Assembly (NCBI GenBank): GCA_942492735.1
Contig: OW818648.1
Span: forward strand, 1,426,001-1,490,000
Direction: 5' to 3'
DNA length: 64,000 bases
Source of the DNA: Sporobacter sp942492735
Lineage (GTDB): Bacteria > Bacillota > Clostridia > Oscillospirales > Oscillospiraceae
In this document: positions 16,169 through 25,346 of the stretch, piece after piece
Layout: the number at the start of each line of letters is the position of its first letter
Position numbering within the stretch: the first letter of the stretch is position 1
Translations under genes and position numbers: made by a program
The notes under the pieces: model-generated
Database searches by the model: none
What the model was told of the DNA's origin: nothing
Seen by the model: the letters and a program-made list of their open reading frames with translations, nothing else

Positions 16169-17119
16169 TTATAGCGGGTAGAAGCAGCGGACAAAATGCC
16201 CCGCACCTATCTCCGTCAGCGGCGGACATTTTTTACGGCATGCGTCGCAAACATAAGCGCATCTGGTGGCAAAACGGCACTCATCCTTGGGATTAATCGG
16301 AGAGGTAATCTCACCCCTAAGGATGACGCGCTCCCGTGTGCTGTCGATGTTCGGCAGGGGTATCGCAGAAAGCAGCGCCTGCGTATAGGGGTGCCTCGGG
16401 TGTGCGAAAAGCTCTTTTACAGGTGCTTTTTCCACCATTTGGCCCAGATACATGACGAGCACCTCCTGCGTGAAGTGCTTGACCACGCTTAGGTCGTGTG
16501 TGATGAAAATATAGGTGTAGCCGAATTCCTGCTGAAGGCGCTTGAGCAGATTCAGGATTTGCGCCTGTATGCTGACGTCAAGGGCCGAGACCGGCTCGTC
16601 GCATACGATGAGCTCCGGCTCCAGCGCGAGAGCCCGGGCAATGCCGATGCGTTGCCGTCGCCCGCCGTCCAGCTCGTGGGGATAGGTGTTGACATACCGC
16701 TCGGAAAGCCCAACGAGCGCCATCTTCTCAAGCACCTTGCGCTCGACCTCTGCTTTGCTTTTGAACATACGCTGGGTAATCATAGGTTCGGCTATGGTGC
16801 TATAAATCGTCTTTCTCGGATTGAGCGAGGAAAATGGATCCTGAAAGATCATCTGTATCTCACGGCGATTATCCTTCAAACGCCGCCCTTTGAGATTCAG
16901 GATATTCTCGCCTTTGAACATGACCTCACCGCTCGTCGCGTCCAAAAGCCTCGATATCACCCGTCCCAGCGTGCTTTTACCGCAGCCGGACTCGCCGACG
17001 ACCCCGATTGACTGCCCTTTTTCGAGCGTAAAGCTCACACCGTCAACGGCGTGGAGGGCGCCGCCGGGCGTGGGGAAGCATTTTTTTACGTCCCTAAGCT
17101 CCAGATAGTGCTCACTCAT
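16169..17119 (-). CDS. ABC transporter ATPase, DppF/OppF type, altered signature
   Basis: A 316-residue ATPase with Walker A GESGCGKS, Walker B IVCDEPVSALD and the switch ITHD. The C-terminal cysteine pattern is reduced (DECRFATRCAYVCDACRKKC). The signature normally read SGGQRQR is here HELDGGRRQR: Ser becomes Asp and Gln becomes Arg. The start is ATG 17119, overlapping the end of the OppD-type gene by 8 bases and preceded by GGAGGG. Pairing with a normal OppD-type partner suggests an asymmetric heterodimer in which one composite ATP site may be weak. Confidence 0.9.
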   Translation of the reverse strand: MSEHYLELRDVKKCFPTPGGALHAVDGVSFTLEKGQSIGVVGESGCGKSTLGRVISRLLDATSGEVMFKGENILNLKGRRLKDNRREIQMIFQDPFSSLNPRKTIYSTIAEPMITQRMFKSKAEVERKVLEKMALVGLSERYVNTYPHELDGGRRQRIGIARALALEPELIVCDEPVSALDVSIQAQILNLLKRLQQEFGYTYIFITHDLSVVKHFTQEVLVMYLGQMVEKAPVKELFAHPRHPYTQALLSAIPLPNIDSTRERVILRGEITSPINPKDECRFATRCAYVCDACRKKCPPLTEIGAGHFVRCFYPL

Positions 17120-18125
17120 CGCGCTGACCCTCCTTCCTGACATCCTTTGTTTTAAGGCTGCCGGCGTATATGTGGCACCTGACGAAGTGATTTTCTCCGG
17201 GAATGCTGGTTTTGTCGGGATTTTGAGTTTTACAGAGCTCCTCGGCATAGGTGCAGCGTGGGGAAAATGGGCAGCCCGCGGGCAGCGCCATCGGATCCGG
17301 CATCAGGCCCTCGATCTGATATAAAAACTCCGTGTCCCGCTCCAGGTTGGGGATCGCCGCAAACAGGCCGATCGTGTAAGGATGCCGGGCGTTTTTGAAT
17401 ATATCCTTTAGCGTGCCGCTCTCCATGATCGCTCCGGCATACATAATGGCAACCCTGTCGCATATCTCAGCGACGATGCCGAAGTCATGCGTGATCATGA
17501 TCATGGATGTGTTAAATTCACGGCGCAGATCTTTCATCATCTCCAGCACCTGGGCTTGTATCGTGACGTCCAGGGCTGTGGTCGGTTCGTCGGCAATCAG
17601 AAGGCTCGGATTGCAGGCAAGGGCGATAGCGATCACCACGCGCTGCTTCATTCCGCCCGAAAACTGATGTGGATATTCATTCGCGCGTTCAGGCGGGATG
17701 CGTACGACCTTCAGCATCTCGATTGCGCGGCTCTCCGCCTCCTTAGCGCTGACGTTCTGGTGGTTTTGTATGACCTCGGCAATCTGGTCAACGACTGTCA
17801 TCACAGGGTTTAAGGCAGTCATCGGGTCTTGGAAGATCATGGATATTTCCTTGCCCCGGATTGCAAGGTATTCGTTTTCTTTGATCTCAAGAAGATTCCG
17901 GTCTTTATAAATGATCTCCCCGGCGTGTATGCGGCCTGGAGGAGAGTCGATCAGCCCCATGATCGCCAAAGCGGTCGTGGTCTTGCCCGCGCCGGTCTCG
18001 CCGACAAGCCCCAGCGTCTCGCCCGCGCTCAGACTCAAATCAAGGCCGTTTACGGCGTGGACAATGCCGTCGTCCGTGTGGAATTTGATCTCTAGATTTT
18101 TGATTTCAAGCAGTTTATTTTCCAT
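17112..18125 (-). CDS. ABC transporter ATPase, DppD/OppD type
   Basis: A 337-residue ATPase with Walker A GETGAGKT, signature HQFSGGMKQRVV, Walker B LIADEPTTALD and switch ITHD. The C-terminal oligopeptide domain contains CPFSPRCTYAEELC. It starts 4 bases after the OppC-type stop and overlaps the following ATPase. All canonical motifs are intact, unlike its partner. Confidence 0.93.
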   Translation of the reverse strand: MENKLLEIKNLEIKFHTDDGIVHAVNGLDLSLSAGETLGLVGETGAGKTTTALAIMGLIDSPPGRIHAGEIIYKDRNLLEIKENEYLAIRGKEISMIFQDPMTALNPVMTVVDQIAEVIQNHQNVSAKEAESRAIEMLKVVRIPPERANEYPHQFSGGMKQRVVIAIALACNPSLLIADEPTTALDVTIQAQVLEMMKDLRREFNTSMIMITHDFGIVAEICDRVAIMYAGAIMESGTLKDIFKNARHPYTIGLFAAIPNLERDTEFLYQIEGLMPDPMALPAGCPFSPRCTYAEELCKTQNPDKTSIPGENHFVRCHIYAGSLKTKDVRKEGQRDE

Positions 18126-18129
18126 TGCC

Positions 18130-19008
18130 CTACCTCTTCATTCTTGGGTCAAGCGCGTCGCGGAGCCCGTCGCCCACAAGCGTCAGTGACATAAGCGTTA
18201 TCACCAGCGCAATCCCCGGGAAGGTTGTGATGTGCCATGCGTAGCGGATATACTGTCTGCCGCCGGCCAACATGGAACCCCACTCAGGATCCGGAGCCGC
18301 TACGCCCAGACCTAGAAAGCTCAGCGTGCTGATGACCAAGACAGCGTAGGCAATGTCGAGGATGATTGTGGTGATGATTGGGCTGATGGCGTTTGGCAGT
18401 ATGTGGGACATGATGATCTTCAGATCACCCGCGCCCTGAATACGCACAGCCTCAATATACTCGTTGTCAACGACTTGCAGCACCTGCCCCCGGATCATCC
18501 TTGCCTGGTTCGGTATAAGCCCTAAGCCCACGACGAATATAAGGCTTGTCGCACTCGGCGTCATAATGGTGGCAAGCGTGATCATCAGCAGGATTGGCGG
18601 AATCGACATGACGACGTCGATAAAGCGCATGATCAGCGTGTCGGTAAAGCGGCCGTAATAGGCCGCTGCTGTGCCCAGAATCGTTCCAAAGATGAGCGCA
18701 ATGGCCAGCGCGCATAAGCTTATAAAGAGCGTGGTGCGGCCGCCCCAGAGTATGCGCGCAAATATATCGCGCCCCATCTCGTCTACACCGAGTATGTGCT
18801 CGCTCGACGGACCATTCAATTGCTGCGAAACGTCAACGGCAATAATGTCGCTTTCGTAGTTTAAAAATACCGGGGACAAAAAACACGCCAGTAATATGCA
18901 CAGGAACATTATCATCCCTATGACCGCCGTGGTGTTTTTTCGGAGCCTTTTCCATACGTCCACCCACAGGGAGCGCTTCTTGTATGCGTCTTTTCTACCT
19001 GTCGGCAT
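18130..19008 (-). CDS. ABC transporter permease, DppC/OppC type
   Basis: A 292-residue permease with OppC_N (NYESDIIAVDVSQQL) and landmarks ILGVDEMGRDIFARILWGGR and NEYIEAVRIQGAGD. ATG 19008 is preferred because AGGCGGTG lies 9 bases upstream; GTG 19014 is the alternative. It overlaps the 3' end of the OppB-type gene, implying translational coupling. Confidence 0.9.
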   Translation of the reverse strand: MPTGRKDAYKKRSLWVDVWKRLRKNTTAVIGMIMFLCILLACFLSPVFLNYESDIIAVDVSQQLNGPSSEHILGVDEMGRDIFARILWGGRTTLFISLCALAIALIFGTILGTAAAYYGRFTDTLIMRFIDVVMSIPPILLMITLATIMTPSATSLIFVVGLGLIPNQARMIRGQVLQVVDNEYIEAVRIQGAGDLKIIMSHILPNAISPIITTIILDIAYAVLVISTLSFLGLGVAAPDPEWGSMLAGGRQYIRYAWHITTFPGIALVITLMSLTLVGDGLRDALDPRMKR

Positions 19009-19969
19009 TTGCACTCACCGCCTTTTGCTTGTTTTTACGCCGGAAATATTTCGATTTTATCCGTGGGTCAATAAACGCGTAGGTCAGATCGGTTAGAAGG
19101 TTTACAATCGTAATAACGAAAGCGGAGATGATGACACTTCCCATAATCGCGGGTACATCTTTCTGGCGCAGGGCATTGGTCATCATCTGCCCGATGCCGT
19201 TTATGCCGAAAACCTGTTCAAGCACGACGGAGCCGGAAAAACAGGTGGCAATGATCCGCCCGTAGACACTGACCATTGGCAGTAGGGCGTTTTTCAGCGC
19301 GTGCCGCCGGATGATGTAATTGTATTTGAGACCCTTAGCGCGCGCCGTGCGGATATAATCCTGATTAATAACCTCCAGCATTGATGAGCGGCCCGTGCGA
19401 GCGCACATCGTAATTCCGCCCATAGAAAGGCAGACAATCGGCATTACCCAGTCGCCGGGAGCAGAAAAAAGCCCGCTTGACGGGAGCAATCTGAGATTGA
19501 CGGTGAACAATAAGATCATCATCAGACCCAGCCAGAACTGCGGCATCGACGTGAAGATAACCGTCACCACGCGCATGAAGTTGTCAAAAAACGAGTTTTG
19601 CTTGACGGCCATGGCTATGCCGAGAAACAGCGCGACGACAATCGTGACAGCCATTGACGCAAACGACAGGAAAAGCGTAGTCGGCGCGCGTGTGGCGATC
19701 ATTGAGTTAACCGATTGCCTTGTCAGGAAAGAGGTGCCAAGGTCACCGGTGACCACTTTCATCATGTATTTGGTATACTGCATTATCAGTGGGTCGTTGA
19801 GTCCGTTTTGCTCGCGGAACAGGTCCAGTTGTTCCTCCGTAGCGGTAGAGCCCAACGCGATTTTCGCCGGGTCGCCCGGCGTCAGGGATAAAAGTAAAAA
19901 CAAAAACAGCGTCACGCCAATCATAATTGGGATGATCAAAACGAGCCGCTTAATAATATATCGTATCAT
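18995..19969 (-). CDS. ABC transporter permease, DppB/OppB type
   Basis: A 324-residue permease beginning MIRYIIKRLVLIIPIMIGVT, with SLTPGDPAKIALG and the coupling loop QDYIRTARAKGLKYN. Start ATG 19969 has GGAGGAG just upstream; a longer reading frame exists but is unlikely to be translated. It follows the binding-protein gene after a small hairpin. Confidence 0.92.
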   Translation of the reverse strand: MIRYIIKRLVLIIPIMIGVTLFLFLLLSLTPGDPAKIALGSTATEEQLDLFREQNGLNDPLIMQYTKYMMKVVTGDLGTSFLTRQSVNSMIATRAPTTLFLSFASMAVTIVVALFLGIAMAVKQNSFFDNFMRVVTVIFTSMPQFWLGLMMILLFTVNLRLLPSSGLFSAPGDWVMPIVCLSMGGITMCARTGRSSMLEVINQDYIRTARAKGLKYNYIIRRHALKNALLPMVSVYGRIIATCFSGSVVLEQVFGINGIGQMMTNALRQKDVPAIMGSVIISAFVITIVNLLTDLTYAFIDPRIKSKYFRRKNKQKAVSANADR

Positions 19970-19991
19970 AAAACTCCTCCGGTAATAAAAC

Positions 19992-20020
19992 TCCGGCGTG
20001 ACGTTTGAAGCCACGCCGGA
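19992..20020 (-). terminator. Hairpin between binding protein and permease
   Basis: TCCGGCGTG pairs with CACGCCGGA over an 11-base loop. There is no T-run on the minus strand. It probably acts as partial attenuation or a transcript stabiliser rather than a full stop. Confidence 0.5.
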
Positions 20021-20032
20021 ACAGTTCTCGTA

Positions 20033-21550
20033 TTACCCCGTATAGGTTGCGTTACGGAAGCTCTGGATCAAATCGCCGCGGACAGTAACACCGGTAAGCT
20101 TGCTGTCCATGACGCTGATGATAGGCGTCAGGTAGATTCCTACCATCGGGACATCCTGTCCGATGATCTCGTGCGCCTGCATGGCCAGAGCCTTGAGCTC
20201 CGCAGGATCGGTCGAGACACGCATCTTGTCGGCGACCGCGTCATAGGCCGGGTTGCTGTAGCGGGTGATATCGCGCGAACCGGCGAAGGTGTAGTCATAA
20301 CGGTCAAGGTCGGTCAGCGGGATACCGCCGCGGTTGGGCGCCGAGGTCCAGACCGCTTCGAATTCGCCAGGACCCTCTTTCGTCAGGAACACGCTGAACT
20401 CTACCTGCTCGAGCGTCATCTCGACGCCGATGCTCTTCAAGTTCGACTGAATCAGCTCAATCGCCGGATCGGGTGACCAAAGCAGTAACGAAAACTTCAG
20501 CGGATTCGCTGCGTTGTAGCCCTCTGCTTCAAGCATCGCCTTTGCCTTCTCCAAATCGTATTCAGGCATACTCTCAGGATCGGCGTAGAGATCAAAGTCG
20601 CCGAATAGCATACTCTGAATTGAGGGTCTGCCGCCATTGAGCTGCGCGGCGGATTCGCGGTCTATCGCGTGGACGATCGCCCTGCGCAGGTTGACGTTGT
20701 CGAAGGGTGCCTTTTCGCAGTTGAAGCCGAAGCCGACATATCTGTTGCTGCTTGCCGTGAGAACACCGAGATCGGATTCCTTTTCCGCGAGCTGTGACTC
20801 AAAAGCTGTGACGAGCCCGGCGTACTGCAGCTGCCCGGATTCGACGGCGATATAGCGGGCGGAGTTTTCAGCGATGGCGGTGAAGTTAATCTTGTCAATC
20901 TGCGGCTTGGCAAACGGATACCCGTCCCACGTTTCGAGGGTCACGCTCGTGCCGGGCGTAAATTCCGTCACCTTGTACGGGCCGGTGCCGACAGGCTTCA
21001 GGTAGATAGCGTCGTCGCCGTTTGCTTCTATATAAGCCTTATTTACTATAGGCGCCGTATAAACAGCTCTCGGGATCGTGGTGGTGTTCGCCTCTTTGGC
21101 TTTGATCGTCAGCGTGCTGCCCTCATAGGTTACGCTGTCAATCAGAGCTGCGGTGTCCGCGGATTTGGGGAAATCCTTGAGCCGCGTAAAAGAATACACG
21201 ACATCGTCCATCGTCAGCTTGTCCCCGTTTTGGAACTTATGGTCCAAATCGATCTCAAAGGTCCACGTTAACGCGTCAACCTCTTTCCACGATTTTGCGA
21301 CGCCCGGAATCATCTTGTAGTCGAGATCAATCTCAAACAGCTTGTCATAGATGTGATAGCAAACCGACATCGTCGTGTTTGTGTCCTCGGAGACCGGGTC
21401 AAGACCGTTCGGCATTCTGCCGAGCGCTGCGGAAATCTCAACCGGGCCGGTGGTTCCGCTCGTGTCATCAGACGGTTTTTTTGTGCTGCACGCGGCAAGA
21501 CTCAGCGCCATGACGAGCACCAGCAGGATCGCAAGTAGTTTTCTTTTCAT
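20033..21550 (-). CDS. ABC transporter substrate-binding lipoprotein (family 5)
   Basis: A 505-residue SBP_bac_5 lipoprotein. The signal peptide MKRKLLAILLVLVMALSLAAC ends in a lipobox Cys and is followed by a KKPSDDTSGTT linker. Landmarks are SWKEVDALTWTFEIDLDHKF and VGTGPYKVTEFTPG. RBS GGAGGG precedes the ATG. It is the first gene of the second importer (binding protein, B, C, D, F). It is only distantly similar to the binding protein at 5038, so the two importers probably handle different ligands. Confidence 0.9.
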   Translation of the reverse strand: MKRKLLAILLVLVMALSLAACSTKKPSDDTSGTTGPVEISAALGRMPNGLDPVSEDTNTTMSVCYHIYDKLFEIDLDYKMIPGVAKSWKEVDALTWTFEIDLDHKFQNGDKLTMDDVVYSFTRLKDFPKSADTAALIDSVTYEGSTLTIKAKEANTTTIPRAVYTAPIVNKAYIEANGDDAIYLKPVGTGPYKVTEFTPGTSVTLETWDGYPFAKPQIDKINFTAIAENSARYIAVESGQLQYAGLVTAFESQLAEKESDLGVLTASSNRYVGFGFNCEKAPFDNVNLRRAIVHAIDRESAAQLNGGRPSIQSMLFGDFDLYADPESMPEYDLEKAKAMLEAEGYNAANPLKFSLLLWSPDPAIELIQSNLKSIGVEMTLEQVEFSVFLTKEGPGEFEAVWTSAPNRGGIPLTDLDRYDYTFAGSRDITRYSNPAYDAVADKMRVSTDPAELKALAMQAHEIIGQDVPMVGIYLTPIISVMDSKLTGVTVRGDLIQSFRNATYTG

Positions 21551-21612
21551 TTTTTATGTATCCCTCCATCTTAAATATTGCTTTGGGCTATGCAAAAGCC
21601 TATCCTATTAGC

Positions 21613-21680
21613 ATTATAAGGGGGACTTTGTACCAGTTGAAAGTGACTGCAGTCACAACTTAACAAGCAGGCTGGTACAA
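21613..21680. promoter_or_regulatory. Divergent regulatory region with nested palindromes
   Basis: A minus-strand TATAAT (21618-21613) precedes the binding-protein gene. Next to it are an exact 14-base palindrome, GTGACTGCAGTCAC (21643-21656), and outer inverted arms TTGTACCAG (21628-21636) and CTGGTACAA (21672-21680). The nesting suggests an operator shared by or lying between the divergent binding-protein genes. The factor is unknown. Confidence 0.5.
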
Positions 21681-21807
21681 TTTATGGCCGTGTTTTTGTG
21701 AACAATGATCAGTTTATATATGCTTTGGGATACTTTCTTTCTACAATATTTTTGATATACTTTAAAATAGGCAACAATGAATCCATACAGCGCATCGGGG
21801 GATATGT

Positions 21808-22971
21808 ATGAAAAAAACCATCGCATTGCTCTTCGTGATTATTATGGCGCTTGAGCTTATGACCCTGGCGGGGTGCCGCGCCTCTGGCTCCGGGGTTGAT
21901 GCCGGCACAGCTCCCGGTGCGGATGCCGCTGCCCCGGTGAGCAAGCAGCCTTCTTCCGACGGTAAAGTTTACGAGCTGATCGTCCAGAACCACGATCCTG
22001 CCGACAGCATCTGCGGACAGTATGTTGAAGCATGGGGCAAGGTGGTTGAGGATGCTTCAGGCGGGCGGATCAAGTTTACTTATTATCATGATGGTTCCCT
22101 TGTCGGCGCAGATGACTCTGTCAACGCTGTCTTAAACGGCGCAGCAGATATCTGCTGGAGTGCGGCGACGATATATTCCGGCCAATTTCCGATCTCTGAG
22201 TTTATCCAGCTCCCACTGTCCGGCATCACCTGCGCGCGTATGGGCGGTGACGTGCTGCAGGACATGATCGGAGAAGTTCCAGCCTTCCAAACGGAATACA
22301 GAGACTTCAAGGTCATCATGCTCGGAAGCTGTACGTACGCCCCTGTCAGTACAACGACAAAGAAGCTGACAACAATTGATGATATCCAGGGCCTGCGCGT
22401 CCGCGCCCCCGGCTCTACCTGCGCTCTGTGGAACAGCGACATTGGAATGAGCCCCATGACGGTTGCCACGCCTGAGACTTATGGGCTGCTTGAAAAAGGC
22501 GTTATCGAGGGCTGCCTGAACGACTGGCACAACATCTCCGCCATGAGGCTTTATGAAAACCTCGATTATATCATGGATTACCCGACACCCGGCTCCCCGA
22601 TTTTCATGCTGATGAACAAGAACAGCTATGAGTCTATGCCGGCTGATCTCCGGGCTGTTATCGACCGGTATTCAGGAAAATACGCTTCGGTTATGGCCGG
22701 CATCTACTGGGACTCCACCCGCGCATGGATTTATGATAATGCCGACGCGTTCGGCGTGGAAATCTATGAGCCCTCTGATGAATTATATGCGTACTTTACG
22801 AGCGACGAGGTTAAGGAGAACCTTCACAAACAGTACATCGAATACTTAAACGGCTTCGGTCTTGACGGCCAGACGATTTACGACCAATGCATGGAAATCG
22901 TTTCCCGGTATGCTGCTGAGTATGCCGAGCCCTGGGCCGAGAGTGTCAGTATTGAGGATTTTAAAGGTTGA
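21808..22971 (+). CDS. TRAP transporter solute-binding protein, DctP type
   Basis: A 387-residue secreted binding protein with a lipoprotein-like signal (LELMTLAGC). The mature part matches DctP-type TRAP proteins: FTYYHDGSLVGADDSVNAV, LRVRAPG (the carboxylate-binding arginine region) and ETYGLLEKGVIEG. RBS GGGGGAT precedes ATG 21808. The DctQ and DctM membrane subunits are absent from both sides. It may work with a transporter elsewhere or as the extracytoplasmic sensor of the adjacent two-component system; both are inference. Confidence 0.85.
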   Translation: MKKTIALLFVIIMALELMTLAGCRASGSGVDAGTAPGADAAAPVSKQPSSDGKVYELIVQNHDPADSICGQYVEAWGKVVEDASGGRIKFTYYHDGSLVGADDSVNAVLNGAADICWSAATIYSGQFPISEFIQLPLSGITCARMGGDVLQDMIGEVPAFQTEYRDFKVIMLGSCTYAPVSTTTKKLTTIDDIQGLRVRAPGSTCALWNSDIGMSPMTVATPETYGLLEKGVIEGCLNDWHNISAMRLYENLDYIMDYPTPGSPIFMLMNKNSYESMPADLRAVIDRYSGKYASVMAGIYWDSTRAWIYDNADAFGVEIYEPSDELYAYFTSDEVKENLHKQYIEYLNGFGLDGQTIYDQCMEIVSRYAAEYAEPWAESVSIEDFKG

Positions 22972-22995
22972 GAAATCGAGTGCACCGACGCTGAA

Positions 22996-23046
22996 CACCC
23001 CTGTTCAAAGCCGCCCGATAATTACGGGCGGCTTTGAACAGGGGTG
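22996..23046. terminator. Bidirectional terminator with 22-bp perfect stem
   Basis: Arms 22996-23017 and 23025-23046 are exact inverse complements around loop ATAATTA. It separates the TRAP binding-protein gene (+) from the convergent response regulator (-). Confidence 0.85.
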
Positions 23047-23083
23047 TCGTGAGCCAGGTTGAGCCTGACGCCACAATAGGTGC

Positions 23084-23743
23084 TTAATTTAAGATTTTTA
23101 GTAAACAGACGGCAAGCGTCGCACGGTCGCGGATGTCTGTTTTATCGTAAATTTTGGAAACGTAGTTTTTGATTGTACCTTCCGAAAGGCACAGCTTTAG
23201 AGCGATTTCGACGTTTGTATAGCCCCGCGCCAGAAGGCGGCATATGTCCAGCTCGCGCTCGGTCATATCCTGAAGGATTACCCCGCCTGATGATGAATGC
23301 GCGTCGGGAAGCCGCACTTTTTCCATATAAGCCGCTAAGGCTGACATCACCTTGTTATCCAGCGTACTCTGACCTTCCAGCACGCTGCGTACAGCCTTGA
23401 CCAAGGCCTCACGGCCGGCATCCTTCAAAATATAACCGTCTGCGCCGTTTTGTATCGCCGATATGATATTTTTTTCATCGTAGAAGGTTGTCAGTACGAG
23501 GATTTTTGTATGGCTGTACCGGGCCCGCAGCTCCCGGATGAGGTCAAGCCCGCCCATACCAAACATTCTGAGATCAACCAGGGCGATATCGGCGCTGTGG
23601 TCTTCAAGGAGCCTCAGCGCGGCAGCGCCATCCGTCGCGGTACCGACCACCTTAAAGTCGTCTTCCATGAAAAAGATGAGTTCCAGGCTCTCCAGCAGAA
23701 GCGGCTCATCATCAACCAGGATTATCTTTGTTATTTCACTCAA
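23084..23743 (-). CDS. LuxR/NarL family response regulator
   Basis: A 219-residue two-domain regulator. The receiver has the acidic pair VDDEP, phosphoacceptor Asp in DIALVDLRMFG and the conserved Lys in YILKDAGRE. The C-terminal LuxR helix-turn-helix reads LTERELDICRLLARGYTNVE-type sequence followed by LCLSEGTIKNYVSKI. TTG 23743, just after the kinase stop and behind GAGGAGA, is the likely start; TTG 23761 would be longer. It forms a two-component pair with the upstream kinase. Confidence 0.9.
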   Translation of the reverse strand: MSEITKIILVDDEPLLLESLELIFFMEDDFKVVGTATDGAAALRLLEDHSADIALVDLRMFGMGGLDLIRELRARYSHTKILVLTTFYDEKNIISAIQNGADGYILKDAGREALVKAVRSVLEGQSTLDNKVMSALAAYMEKVRLPDAHSSSGGVILQDMTERELDICRLLARGYTNVEIALKLCLSEGTIKNYVSKIYDKTDIRDRATLAVCLLKILN

Positions 23744-23744
23744 G

Positions 23745-25028
23745 TTAGTCAGTCTCCTCAATCGGAAGCCAGATTGTCACAGAAAACCCCGGCCCGCTCC
23801 GGCAGTTCATATAACCGCCGTTGGCTTTCAGATATGAATCTATTTTTTTAAGTCCATAGCCCTTGTTTTCACCTGATGTGTCGAGCGGCTGTCCGGAGCC
23901 GTTGTCCGTTGCCACCATTTCGACATGATCATTGCCGAAATTGATGTTCAGTGTCACACTGCTTGCCTTACCATGCTTGACACTGTTTGTCAGGCACTCC
24001 TGCGCAGCGCCGTACAGGAAGCGGGCATGTTCTGCGTTGATACTCATTCTGAGGACATCCGGCGGGATATCGCTCAGATTATTGTGAATGCGCATCTGGG
24101 CGTCCAGTTCAAATTGCCTCAGACATATGATCAGGGTTTTCACCAGATCCCCATGGGAAACCGAGGTGTCTCGGCTATCCACAAGCCGGACGCTTTTTCG
24201 AATCACCTGAAGACTTTCCCGCATACGCTCTCCGGCGGCCGCAACCTTGGAATCGGCCAATTCCGGGCTGACGCAGCGGATGGCCTCCGCCGCATCAATG
24301 GCCATGATCGCCGCGGTGATCGTGTGGCCGACGCTGTTATGTAAATCGCGGTTGATTTTCTCTCGTTCCTCGAACCGGGCGACCTTGTCTGTCATGGAGC
24401 TCTGCAGCTCAAGAAGCTCTTTCTCCTGCGTCACGCGGTGGATATTGAGCATGAGTGCTGACGTTCTGTTGCTGAGTATCCAGAATACAACGGCGAAACA
24501 GAGATAAATGAAGATTCTGGGCATCGCGGCAAACTGAATAATATTTCGGATGCCTTTAAATGGTTCCAAAATCTGCGCAAACATGATGTAATGGCTGAGG
24601 ATGTGCGAAAAAAAGATGGTGATTACCGATTCCGCGCAAATGACAATCATGACGCGCTTATTATAGTACAGCGCCGCAGTCACCGTCGGGAAAAGCAGGA
24701 TCAGCATCAGCTGAAAGGTAAACGCCGCATAGCAAAGTCCAGAGGCAATGACCGAGCAGGTCAGTACGGCATATTTGACCCATGGCTTCTCGATGTGAAG
24801 CACGTCAACAATCAGTGTCGGCAGAAGCAGCGGCGCAAGAATCAAGACAAGCATCCGGCTGAGCGTAAAGCCTGGTACGTACATCACATAGTATTTGCAC
24901 AGGATGCCGATGAGAATCATTATGTAAAGCTCAATGCGCGAGACTCTGGATGCCAGACGATTGACAGCCATCTCATTTTTATTCAGCAGTTCTTTGTAAG
25001 CTTCCAATATAACACCACACAGTCTCAA
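23745..25028 (-). CDS. Sensor histidine kinase, HisKA_3 (NarX/LiaS-like)
   Basis: Up to 427 residues. The N-terminal third has about six hydrophobic segments and no obvious extracellular sensor domain, so sensing may be within the membrane. The dimerisation motif REKINRDLHNSVGHTITAA carries the phospho-His, and the ATPase part shows ECLTNSVKHGKA (N box) and DNGSG (G1). The start is uncertain: TTG 25028 gives the longest form without a clear RBS, and ATG 24971 is possible. It is transcribed into the LuxR-type regulator. Confidence 0.88.
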   Translation of the reverse strand: MRLCGVILEAYKELLNKNEMAVNRLASRVSRIELYIMILIGILCKYYVMYVPGFTLSRMLVLILAPLLLPTLIVDVLHIEKPWVKYAVLTCSVIASGLCYAAFTFQLMLILLFPTVTAALYYNKRVMIVICAESVITIFFSHILSHYIMFAQILEPFKGIRNIIQFAAMPRIFIYLCFAVVFWILSNRTSALMLNIHRVTQEKELLELQSSMTDKVARFEEREKINRDLHNSVGHTITAAIMAIDAAEAIRCVSPELADSKVAAAGERMRESLQVIRKSVRLVDSRDTSVSHGDLVKTLIICLRQFELDAQMRIHNNLSDIPPDVLRMSINAEHARFLYGAAQECLTNSVKHGKASSVTLNINFGNDHVEMVATDNGSGQPLDTSGENKGYGLKKIDSYLKANGGYMNCRSGPGFSVTIWLPIEETD

Positions 25029-25346
25029 ATAATGCTTATTTGATTATTGTATCGTCATTGTCCTCCGTGTTCAAGTCAATTTCAGCAAAAAGAACAGGGG
25101 ACAGTACGCGTTTTAGGCGAATCGAGACGAATGAACCGTCCCCTTGTCTCGTTAAAGTATTTTGAATTTTTATCGATAAAGTAGATGAACTTGAATTGTT
25201 TTAAATGGACCTCGTCGGCGTGTTTTATATGAGGAAGGATATAGCTTTATTCTTACATATAATATATAATACTAAAAAATCTTGATACTTTATATTGACA
25301 CGAATGTTATGACGGAAATCAGGCGTGTGAGGGGGTGTACCACTGT
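25029..25346. other. Divergent AT-rich region before V-ATPase operon
   Basis: It holds one dispersed repeat copy (25123-25151) and an AT-rich stretch with two overlapping TATAAT sequences (25258-25263, 25265-25270) that may be -10 boxes for the V-ATPase operon. I could not find a matching -35 at 16-18 bases. No coding frame is credible. Confidence 0.45.
25123..25151. repeat. Dispersed hairpin repeat, copy 3 (compensated stem)
   Basis: Same core as the other copies, but the arms are CGAGAC and GTCTCG instead of AAGAC/GTCTT. The stem is kept although the bases differ. Confidence 0.8.
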
